Of a stretch of DNA of 64,000 bases, positions 24,079 to 33,593 are shown piece after piece. Source of the stretch: Diphasiastrum complanatum (lineage: Eukaryota > Streptophyta > Lycopodiopsida > Lycopodiales > Lycopodiaceae); assembly GCA_029204225.1 (NCBI GenBank), contig CM055109.1, forward strand, positions 32,742,927 through 32,806,926. The letters run 5' to 3'. Position 1 is the stretch's first letter. The number at the start of each line of letters is the position of its first letter. A program made the translations under genes and the position numbers. The notes below the pieces were generated by a model. It was not told the origin of the DNA, did no database searches, and saw only the letters and a list, made by a program, of their open reading frames with translations.

Positions 24079-25375
24079 ATGTTTGCATTCATTGTCAAAG
24101 AGCCAAGTATTTTTACAGATGGTGGCACTAGAATGACTAGTGAAACTTCTCAAACTATTAACATAAATGGAGGCGATACAGATGGAGAGGAAAACTCTGA
24201 CCACAATCCACTTGATACCAATGCTCCACTATTTGAAGCAAGGAAAATATCAGTCTCATCCACAGTAAACTTGGACAGTCCATTTATGGGTTGCGTAGAC
24301 CCAGAGTCCAAAAATGTCAATCTGGCTGATTGTTCAAAGACAAAGCTCAACACTTGTGATACCAAAAAAAGCACAGTTGCTTTGATACTATCCAAAGGTG
24401 GATCAAGCTTATTGACAAATTTGATAGGAAAAGATGACAAACACAACATGGTAGAAGAAATTTGAAGACGATATGATGGTAATATCATTTTTGAGTTTCC
24501 CCTACACTTGGAAATGTCAATGGGATGAAAGGAATGGAACAAAATTTGACGGTCACATATGGACAAAGCCATTAACAAGCAATGTATCTTTTCCAGGAGT
24601 GGTTAGAGTGAGCTATTGCATCAGTGTATTTGAGTGCACTCGCATGTCATGCCCATATAGAAGAAATAATGGAGAAAAGAACAGAGTATTCTTTAAAGGC
24701 CTTCTAAGGAAGAGATGCCCATTAGGTGTTATCGTTGATGGTGACAGAAATATCGCATGCCATTTCTGCAAGCAATTAGTGACTTGTATCGGCACTTGTC
24801 CATGCATGACATATTATGTGATGCCTACCAATGAAACATTTACAAGGTTGATGATACATGTGGGCAATCACAAACATGAAGCCCAACCAACCAAGCACAT
24901 CAAAGCGGATGAGAGAGAATACTAGGGAACTGGTGCAAAGTGCCATCAAGACAGACAGAAATGCAGGACCAAGAAAAGTATAAATGACAATTGCGATGGA
25001 CCTTATCAAAAAATCATTGTTGAATGTTGAGCGGGACATGAATGAAGTCATTGGGGACATAGAGCTGACCAATATATTGGAGGAGATGGCTCCTCTTGTT
25101 GAAAATAGAAGGTGAGTTATTTTTTCTTATATACTAGTTGGGTGTATTTAGGAAAATATTTTGAGTCTTGTTGTTGGATGTGCCAGGCTTCGCAGAATGG
25201 TTTCAAAGGAAAAGAGTACTTGGATGCCTTTGGGTGATGGCCTTGATAATCTACTTCACTTAATTGCATGTACGATTTTTTCCATGGCATTAGATTTCCT
25301 GGTCAAGGATTCCCTGAAGAGCGATGTTTTGTCTTCAACAAAGGGGCCAACATCTGGAGTTGATTTAGTAATCCT
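24079..25375 (+). pseudogene. MULE-like transposase N-terminal region with one intron
   Basis: The first frame (24079-24465) is acidic and Ser/Thr-rich. After a frame change the main block reads YTWKCQWDERNGTKFDGHIW, SFPGVVRVSYCISVFECTRM, NRVFFKGLLRKRCPLGVIVD, CHFCKQLVTCIGTCPC and FTRLMIHVGNHKHEAQPT, a Cys/His-rich N-terminal region of the kind found before MULE transposase domains. It continues through one +1 frameshift and one TAA to a donor at 25112. A 75-nt GT-AG intron (25112-25186) follows, then an exon in the correct phase (LRRMVSKEKSTWMPLGDGLD). A last frame change gives FHGIRFPGQGFPEERCFVF. Transposase assignment is family resemblance; decay is clear. Confidence 0.5.
25112..25186 (+). 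other. GT-AG intron in the MULE-like fragment
   Basis: AG|GTGAGTT donor and TGTGCCAG|G acceptor, 75 nt, T-rich. Joining the flanks keeps the reading frame through Arg-Arg-Leu-Arg-Arg-Met, which argues that it is a real ancestral intron and that the copy is not retroprocessed. Confidence 0.55.
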
Positions 25376-25934
25376 TCTTGCTCCTCAATTTCATCAAGCT
25401 GGTCATTTAGAACTCTTTTATGTATGTTAAACTGGAAGTCTCCTCTATCGGTCTTGTCAGCCAAATGGATGAATAATTCGTCCATTTTGTTATTATTGAC
25501 TCCTTTCGTGATATGGAGCATTTTTTTATTTTGTCCTTCACGAGTACATCTTGAGGCCTATTTGAAATTTGAAAAGAGATCTTCAACATCTTCAAATTTC
25601 ATAAATGTTTTAACAAATTCTATAAACAAAAAAATAGATATTGTTGTCATTTAATAAAAAAATTGCTTAAGAAAGAACATAAATCTCATATTTGATATGC
25701 ATCTTTTTTACACTAATTTGATTTTATATTCATCATAATTTTTTTTTTGTTGGATATTGGTCTCATAAATATATTTTTATCAAAATAATTTAGTTTTCCA
25801 TAACGATTATGGAAGAACATAGGAACTCAGACTCTTTGGTGTGCTCAACATAGTAATGTGTAAACAAAACTTACAAGAGCAGTGTTGGGCATAGTCGACG
25901 TTGAGTTAAATAAACTATTTCATATGCCAAGGAT
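25376..25934. other. Unassigned; antisense open segment
   Basis: A minus-strand 72-codon frame at 25303-25521 reads LNDQLDEIEEQEGLLNQLQM, helical and protein-like but unrecognised. The rest is AT-rich without features. Confidence 0.25.
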
Positions 25935-26754
25935 AATGTGATGAAGATATATACCTTAGCACCCTCTGAGCCAGCTTCCAATGTTGGGTCTTTGGATCTT
26001 GCATAGATTGGCTCAACTTGTGCACACAATAGCTCAAGTCGGGCCTAGTGATGGTAAGCATATCAAGGAGCCAATAAGACTCCTAAAAAGTGTGATGTCC
26101 TCAAAAGATCTTTCATCACCTTTATTAGGATCTTTTACAATGTGCTCCATTGGTGTGTCAATGCCCTTACAACATTCCATATGAAATTTTTTCAACATAG
26201 CAAGAGCATATCTAGATTGACAAATAAAAGCATAATCATCATGAAGGTCAATCTCTAGGCCTAATATGTAATGGATCTCTTCTAGATCTTGCATCTTAAA
26301 CTCTTTTCCAAGTGCTATTTTGGTCTCTTCAACCAATTTGATACGACTTCCACAAAGGATAATTTCATGGTAATGAGAGTACATATGAAACTCGCGGAGA
26401 TCCATGACTACATCCTATTGGACCCCTAATCCTAGCCTCTCTAATCCTATTGGCATCCATCTTGCAGTTCTATTGGACCCTTCATAAGGATTTCTCAATT
26501 TTGATTAACCCTTTGACCTTTGCCAACACTTTGACTTGATCACTCATCAAATTACATTAACACAAGTGTCACAAGCCTAACTAGCTCGAGTTTGCATCAT
26601 AAGCTACTTTTGGCCAAATTGTGGCTTTACATGTGGAGTTGACATTTTTGCCATCTTTGTCAATTTTGGCTCTATCAAACTCCTACACAAAGATGCTTGA
26701 CATAAAAACTTAGCAAACCCCTAAAGCTATGATAGATAATTTATAACTTTCACA
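25935..26754 (-). mobile_element. Inverted copia deletion derivative: LTR fused to RT
   Basis: On the minus strand an LTR starts TGTGAAAGTT at 26754 and matches the LTR at 30385-31096 for about 340 bp. At about 26405 it joins RT coding sequence directly (ILCGSRIKLVEETKIALGKE, QDLEEIHYILGLEI, SQSMQDPKTQHWKLAQRVLR). Gag, protease, integrase and the first half of RT are absent. It lies head to head with the plus-strand element of the same family. The plus-strand gag of that element resumes at exactly 26755, so this piece appears inserted in it. Confidence 0.7.
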
Positions 26755-27565
26755 ACAATCTTGTCCAACTTATGCAATCAAGGGGGAGCTTTCAAGCTTG
26801 GAGGCACTACAAGGAGTTCTCATTTCCAAGGAGTATGGGCAAGAGAACAAGCTATTGAGGATCAATCAACTTTCCTTGAAGGATGATGGAGTGGTGAAAG
26901 CATACTTCACAAAGGACAACTCAAGTAGAAGGGAAAAGAGCATCATGAATATTTCAATAAGGACAAGTCAAAGGAGGAGAGTGATGAGGATTCATCACAA
27001 ATATCAACAAGTTTCAAATACAACAATAAATGCTTGTTTCAAGAAGAAAGAGTTCCTCAAGCAAGCCAATCGTACTAAGGAGAGTAAAGGTGAGATAGAA
27101 AGGAGTTATGAAGAAGGTTCTCTCATGATGTCTATGTACTCTTCTTCTAGTTTTGAAGCTGAAAATTCATGGTGGATAGATGGTGGATCTAGTTCTCATA
27201 TGACTAGTTCAAGAAAGTCTTTCACTCACAATGGTTCTAGAAAGTTCATCAAGATGTTCTATATAGAATGCAAGATAGAAGGAATTGGTAGTGTACCAAT
27301 TGGTGTTGATGTACTTTTTGTGCCTAATCTCACTATGAATCTCATTAGTGTTGGCAAGATGCTAGATGATGGTTTTCAAGTTGATTTTGGAAAAGATGCT
27401 TGCTTGGTGAAGAGCGATGGTACTGTGGTAGCAAGTGGGACTAGATTTGGGAATCTTTTCAAGTTGGAATCTAATCCTTGTGGAAGTGTGGTCAAGAGGA
27501 GCTTGGATCATCTCAAGGAGAGAAAGCAATTGGAGTATCTCAACCTACGTTCCAGATGGTAAGCC
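26755..27565 (+). pseudogene. Copia gag (3' part), protease and start of GAG-pre-integrase
   Basis: Begins in mid-gag (NLVQ, then SLEALQGVLISKEYG) and proceeds to a zinc-knuckle remnant of which only CFKKKEFLKQAN survives, then the protease region SWWIDGGSSSHMTSS. There the canonical IDSGAS is IDGGSS, so the catalytic D-[ST]-G becomes D-G-G. The pre-integrase start follows (LTMNLISVGKMLDDGFQVDF, GTRFGNLFKLES). Nearly all of it is one 254-codon frame. Gag closely resembles that of the minus element at 35.8-38.0 kb. The 5' LTR and gag N-terminus are missing. Confidence 0.75.
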
Positions 27566-28434
27566 TTATGAAGATGGTGCTTTGTAAAAGCACATGGAGA
27601 GCTATTGCCAAGGCATTCTACTTCACATCAATTTTTTTATCTTGTTCATGTGGATGATCTTATTTCATCATGTAGAAGCAAAGGTGGTTCTTTTTTATGT
27701 GAATTCTACTTTGAAGACTTCTATTGGAGGTATCTCTTATCATTGGTGCTTGATATGAAGATTGCAATAGTTGATACTTTGGGGATCTTTAGATCCATAT
27801 GATTTGTCAATATTCCTTTGCATATAAGGAGTAAGGAGGATCCAATCTCAATCAAGAGAATGATGGTAGGATTCTCAAATCTACCAAAAGTCCAAGTGCA
27901 TGATGGAGATTTGCCAAGGCTTGAGGAGGAGTCTTTTCAACACATGGTTCCAAGGAGCTTCAAGAGGCAAGGCCGAGTATTTGTGGCTCACAATACATGA
28001 AAAAGAGGAGCAATTTTCAATTTGCTTCTACTTCAACACATTCACTTTTGCTACTCTTCTATTATTTGATGTACCTTGCTTTATTGAGATTTCTACATCT
28101 CAAAGTTGGAGTGAGGCAATGCTAGTCTTGTATTATGCCTCTTGTTGTATGGACATATTTCTTGTCTTTAATGACTTAGATATGTTTCCAAAACATTTAG
28201 AAAGCAAGTGGTTGTGTCATCAATTATTTTCTCTTGGATCTTGTAAGAGCAAGTACGAGATTATTTCTCATAGTTTGAAAAATCTTGTTCTTTCATTTTG
28301 TGAGGCAATTTGTAAACTTCTCTTGAGATTAACTGAAGCATCCAAAGAGGACACTTACATCCTTAAGAAAGTAATTAGCTTCAATAATATCAAGATAGTT
28401 TTTGATTTCAAGAATAGATTCATCATGAAAAAAT
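27566..28434 (+). pseudogene. Foreign domain replacing integrase in a copia element; homologous to the left-edge ORF
   Basis: Between the pre-integrase remnant and RT, where the copia integrase core should be, none of its D,D,E motifs is found. Instead the frame at 27900-28610 encodes WLTIHEKEEQF, CFIEISTSQSWSEAMLV, HLESKWLCHQLFSLGSCKSK, and CKLLLRLTEASKEDTYILKK. These align with the left-edge ORF (WLTFQGKEEHI, CFSEIIAFQNWSKAILVE, QLESKWLFHQMYALKSCQSK, CKLFMRVSKSSSKDTYLHNE) in the same order. The first 300 bp are less conserved. Function unknown. Confidence 0.6.
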
Positions 28435-28668
28435 CTCATAGTATGTGGATAGTCAAGCTAGATTGGAAAATCTTGATAATCAACATGTTTGCTCATCTTG
28501 TGATCTTAATCTTCATGATCTTTTTGAGCATGCAAGCCTCTGGATTTCTCTCTTTATGGTATAGCCATTTTCATGCAAGTGGATCTTTCAAGTCAAAGAT
28601 CACAAGATGAGCAAACATGTTGATTATCAAGATTTTCCAATCTAGCTTGACTATCCACATACTATGAG
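28435..28668. repeat. Perfect 73-bp inverted repeat (arms 28435-28507 and 28596-28668)
   Basis: The left arm from CTCATAGTATGTGG to CTTGTGATCTT is exactly the reverse complement of the right arm; all 73 positions match by eye, with an 88-nt spacer. A transcript would fold into a long hairpin. It lies at the boundary between the foreign domain and RT of the copia element. Perfect arms amid decayed coding sequence suggest a recent origin or continuing homogenisation. Confidence 0.9.
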
Positions 28669-28682
28669 CTTGTGTTCTCTCC

Positions 28683-30378
28683 ATGCTTGAAGAAGACTCT
28701 CCTTGGATTTTCTCACCAAGAAGATCCATGAGAGATAGATCCGAGCCTAAGAGGCTCTCATATGTTGACAAAGGCAAACAAGTGGATCTTGATTCCACTA
28801 ATTATGTTTTTTATGTCTCTCATGAAGAGCCAAAGAATGAACAAGAGGCACTCAATACCAAGGAGTGGTATGATGCCATGAAGCAAGAGTATGATGCATT
28901 GATCACCAACAATACTTGGGAGCTTGTGGATCCTCCATCCAACAAGTATGTGATTGGTTGCAAGTGGGTATTTTGGATCAAGTACAATCATGATGACACC
29001 ATCAACAAGTATAAAGCAAGATTATGTGCCAAAGGATTTGCTCAAATCCATGGCCTTGATTATGAGGAGACCTTTGCACCCGTTGCAAAGATGGTGACAA
29101 TAAGAATTCTTATTTCTCTTGCTTGTTTCTTTAAGTGGAAGGTGTTCCAATTAGATGTATCCAATGCTTTTCTAAATTTTATCTTGAGGAGCAGATCTTT
29201 ATGGAACAACCTCAAGGATAAATCAAGGATAAGTTCAAAGTGTGCTTGCTCTTCAAAAGTCTTTATGGACTCAAGCAAGCACCAAGATCATGGTATTCAA
29301 GACTTAATTCTTTCCTTATCTCACTAGGATTTACTCTTAGTGACTATGATCCTTCCATGTATCTAAAGTTTGTTGATAGTAATATTTTCATTCTTCTAAT
29401 TTATGTTGATGACATTATTCTTTGTGGAAGTTGTATCAAGCTAGTTGATGAATCTAAGCTAGCTCTTGTATGTGACTTTAAAATGCAAGATCTAGGAGAA
29501 ATATAATACATCCTCGGCCTAGAGATTGATTTTTATGAAGATCATGTTTTTATATGCCAATCTAGATATGCTCACTCTATGTTGAAAAGATTCCATATGG
29601 AAAATTCTAAGAGCATAGATACTCCAATGGAGCAAATTGTAAAAGATCCTATTAAAGGTGATGAAAAATCCTTCGAGGACATCACACTTTTTAGGAGTCT
29701 TTAGGCTCCTTGATTTGGCTTACCATTACTAGGCCCGATTCAAGTTTTTGTGTGCACAAATTGAGTCAATTTATGCAAGATCCTAAGATTCATCATTGGA
29801 AGATGGCCAAGAGGATTCTAAGATATGTATCTGAATCTCGTGATTATGGTCTACTTTATAAAAGTGAAGATCTATCCATTGTTAGCTACTCGGATTCAGA
29901 TTTTGCAAGTGACAAGATGGATTGAAAGTCTATTAGTGCATACATAATCTTTCTTGGAGGCAATCTAATATCTTGGCTTTCCAAAAAGCAAGATACTATA
30001 TCTCTCTCTTCATGTGAGGCCAAGTACAAAGCAGTCACTACAACAACCAAAGAGGTGCTTTGGATCAAGAGATTATTATTGGAGCTAAAGTGCATCAAGG
30101 AAGATGATCTACCAATGATCAAGTGTGATAATATCTCGGCCCAAGCTCTTGCCAATAATCCCATATTTCATGCAAGAAGCAAGCATATAGAAGTGGCACA
30201 CCATTTTGTGAGAGAAAAGCTTATTGGAGGAGAAATCTATTTGGAGCATGTCAACTCGTCCTCTTCTACTTCCGATCTACTCACCAAGCCTTTGAGCAAA
30301 AGTTCTTTCATCAAGCATAGATCTAATCTTGGAGTTATATCAAGATCAATGCTCAAATCCTCCTTGATAATTTTCTAG
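28683..30378 (+). pseudogene. Copia RT and RNase H, frameshifted
   Basis: Starts LEEDSPWIFSPRRSMRDRSE. The RT follows: EWYDAMKQEYDALITNNTWE, YEETFAPVAKMVTIRILISL, FQLDVSNAFLN, GLKQAPRSWYSRLNSFLISL and LLIYVDDIILCGSC with the YVDD box near 29410. RNase H is SWLSKKQDTISLSSCEAKY-like, IKCDNISAQALANNPIFHAR, and HVNSSSSTSDLLTKPLSKSS, ending at a TAG at 30378. Needs frame changes near 29240 and 29500 plus an internal TAG near 29703, but is otherwise among the better preserved pol segments in the window. Confidence 0.85.
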
Positions 30379-30384
30379 GAGGAG

Positions 30385-31096
30385 TGTGAAGAATTGAAAA
30401 AGATTATGTATGTTAGATAAAGGGGTCTTATGTTTTTTATATCAAGCATCTAGGTGTAGGATGTTGATAGGACCAAATTTGGCATAGATGGCAAATTACC
30501 CATTTCCACTTGTAATGCCACTATTTAGCCAAAATAGAGTAAGAGGCTAAACTCGTGCCAATTAGAGTGTAGACAAGTGTAATACTTTTGTTTGATGAAA
30601 TTTAAGAGGTCCAATAGGATTTAGAGGTGAAACCTTGAGGGGTCCAATAGAATTTAAGGTTTGCTTGAAAATGGTCCAATAGAATTTAGAGGTGAATGGA
30701 TCAATGGTCCAATAGGATTAAGAGGTGGCAAAAGTGTGGTCCAATCATAGTTAAGCATAGTGGTAGCTCGTGGATCTACTAGTATCATTTTACTTCTCAT
30801 TTGGATCTAATTGATTTAGAGATTGAGTGGATTTTGGGTTTAAGTGTTTTTCTAGCTTTCTCTCTCTACCCAAGAGCTCATGATGATTTTCTCTTTCAAC
30901 CCGAGGAGAGCAACTTGTTTTTACTTAGATTATTTTTGGAGCACTTCCCACACGTGTGAGTTAGAGTTGGAAGTGATTGAATGCATGTAGTAGTGTGTTT
31001 TTGCCATAGATTCAAAGATAGATCTTGAATCTCAATCTAGTCTTGATCTTGGTGCATCTACACACCTTAGGAGATCACAAGTACATATTGTGGACA
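30385..31096 (+). repeat. Copia 3' LTR (~712 bp)
   Basis: Begins TGTGAAGAATTG directly after the purine run AGGAGGAG that follows the RNase H stop, and probably ends ..GTACATATTGTGGACA. It contains four degenerate copies of GGTCCAATAGRATTTA between about 30608 and 30722, and a CACACGTGTGAG palindrome near 30950. The right end is less certain than the left. Confidence 0.65.
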
Positions 31097-31740
31097 GTTT
31101 TTGATTTTTTTTTACACTATTATAATTTTTATAGGCATTTCACACTATTTTAGCTACCTATATTGTTTTTTCTTTATTTTCAAGTTTTTTTCCTACTTTT
31201 GTATTATCAAGTTCATGGAAGGGATGAGGAGAAAGGAGAGCACAATTGAAGCACCAAATAATCCTAGAAGCATTCGGTGCAACATCAATACTTTTCAAGC
31301 TATGTATAGACTCTTCAACTACTTGATTTTGCAAAAATTGGGAGCATGAATTTCCATGTTACTAAAATGGACCCCCAAAAAATACTTTTCATTCTCAATT
31401 AACCTTTATTATGGAGTTCTTATGTCATCTTAACATGTGGCATAGCATTTGTCCCATAAACATTTATGGATTATGACTATGAAAAAAAAAACATAAATAA
31501 ACACCCTCTCACAATGTTTGTTTACATTGTTTTCTGAAATTTTTAAGCTTTCTTATCTCAATTTAGTGAATTGCAATTTGTTTCAAATTTTCTTGCTCTT
31601 AAAATATGGTAAACTTTTTTAATCAAACTTTCTTTCAAGTTTTTTAGATAGATTTTCTCAAGTTTCTTAAGATAGTTTATATATCTCTCTCTCTTAAGAT
31701 AATTATTTTTTACGAAAAAGAAAAATAAGGAGAGAGCCCA

Positions 31741-31744
<4 letters not shown>

Positions 31745-31816
<72 letters not shown>
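31745..31816. repeat. (TA)n(TG)n microsatellite
   Basis: About 36 bp of TA repeats followed by about 36 bp of TG repeats, ending at the left terminus of the inverted-repeat element. The His-Thr/Tyr-Ile ORF on the opposite strand is an artefact. Confidence 0.9.
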
Positions 31817-31821
<5 letters not shown>

Positions 31822-32452
31822 CATAGTTGCAGTGAATCGCAATTTTGAACCCAGAATCGCAAAAAAAAAATTGGTTCTGGTTTTCAGTAAATGTTAATCC
31901 TACAGTTTGGGCTATCAACTGTATGGATGATGATCACTTTTGCAATCGTTTCATTGGAGATGTGAGTGCAATGTGCATACAGTTGGGGGCATAAATATTG
32001 GGCCCTTCTCGACGCGCATTTGGACCCCATTTTTATCTACGGGAGGGGGTAGCATTTTTTTATCTACAATGTCTATATAACAGGAAGCTCTAGGGGGTTC
32101 GGGGGGCGGTAGTCCCCTGAGAAATAGGGGGTTCAGGGGACGGTAGCCCCCCAAGAAATAGAGGGTCCGGGGGGGCGGTAGCCCCTCGATGGGGGGTTTG
32201 GGGGGCAATGCCCCCCGACAGTAAGGCCTCTTCATGATTTGGCCTTCCAACTCCCTTAGTGAAAACACATTTTTTGGTGTTTCGCACTCAAAACAGTCGG
32301 CAAACTAGACAATCATAATGCTCTCAATCAGAGCTTTCATCTGATACCCATATTGCTTAAAAAAATTTCAAAAAAAAAAAATGATTCTGAGCCATTCTGG
32401 GAAAATCTCGAAACACATTTCTGAATCGCGATTCTGAATCGTGGTGCATCTA

Positions 32453-32457
<5 letters not shown>
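31817..32457. mobile_element. Candidate TIR element (~641 bp) carrying a G-rich tandem repeat
   Basis: The left end reads TATCATAGTTGCAG..TGAATCGC. The right end, reverse-complemented, reads TATCATAGATGCACCACGAT..AATCGC, an imperfect terminal inverted repeat of about 25-30 bp. Both ends abut TA/TG repeats, as expected for insertion into a TA-rich target. No transposase ORF is present, so it would be a non-autonomous (MITE-like) element. Superfamily not assigned. Confidence 0.4.
32093..32219. repeat. Four G-rich ~31-34-bp tandem units
   Basis: Units of the form GGGGGTTCGGGGGGCGGTAG then CCCC..AGAAATA repeat four times with decreasing identity. G-runs of four to seven on one strand and C-runs in the same unit make both G-quadruplex and hairpin structures possible. 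Composition contrasts sharply with the AT-rich surroundings. Confidence 0.75.

Positions 32458-32541
<84 letters not shown>
32456..32541. repeat. (TA)n microsatellite, ~86 bp
   Basis: Uninterrupted TA dinucleotides immediately right of the TIR element. The 32542-33296 stretch that follows is AT-rich with no supported gene. Confidence 0.9.
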
Positions 32542-32542
<1 letters not shown>

Positions 32543-33294
32543 TAGTAAAGAGTGCCCGTCGTTGACAGGCAATGGAGGCCGATCTAGGTGGTGGCCGATG
32601 ATTTGGATAATGGCCGATCTCACACATCTCGAGCTTCCAGAGAGTGGTTCTAAAATTTTATTCTAAGAAACAAACCTCGAGGTGAACCTCTTTTTATAGA
32701 GTTTCAATGGCCTTTGTCCAGGTCATCAATCCATGTGAAAACATTTTGTTTTGACTCCTTGGTGTTACAACTCAACAATCAGTGTTTATACCTCATGATA
32801 CAACTCATCAATCCTAATGACAAAGATCGATTTTGTATTTTTGTCTCTTCCATGTCATCAATCCATTTTCAAACTTCGATTCAGTTTATGCATCTATCTT
32901 GGATTGATGACATGGCAAGTCTCTATATTTATGATGCTTATTTTTCTTTGTTCATGTTTTTAGATTGTATTATTTGTTTCTAAATCTTTCTCACCTAACT
33001 TAGCCTACGGCGGGAATGGAATTAGTGGAGAGCTACCCAAAAAACCAAAAACCATATATGTATAGAAGAATTATATTGACATGTAACAGCGACATGTGGC
33101 AGAATTGTATAATCCCATAACATACTATGGGTGTTTAACACAACCCATCTCTATATGATAACTCTCTCACCTACCCAAAAAATTCACATTGCTTTGAATT
33201 TTTTAGATTTCAATAATCTTGCAACCTCCTTGATTTTCACGTTTTCGACAAATGGTAAATTTTTTTGAACTTTTTTAGCTGGTTTTGGAATAGA

Positions 33295-33498
<204 letters not shown>

Positions 33499-33593
33499 TA
33501 TCATAAATTCATATATATACTTTCATATGTATACTATCAGATATATACTATCATATGTTGAAAACTTGATGTTGTCATCTTCTCATACTAATA

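Noticed and set aside
31558-31918. His-Thr and Tyr-Ile repeat ORFs
   Set aside because: Translations of TG and TA dinucleotide repeats.
31951-32287. Pro-rich minus-strand ORFs over the G-rich repeats
   Set aside because: The ~31-34-nt G-rich tandem repeat is open in two frames by composition; unit lengths do not keep a frame.
32337-32627. Minus-strand ORF with Tyr-Ile run
   Set aside because: Driven by the TA microsatellite and the adjoining TIR sequence.
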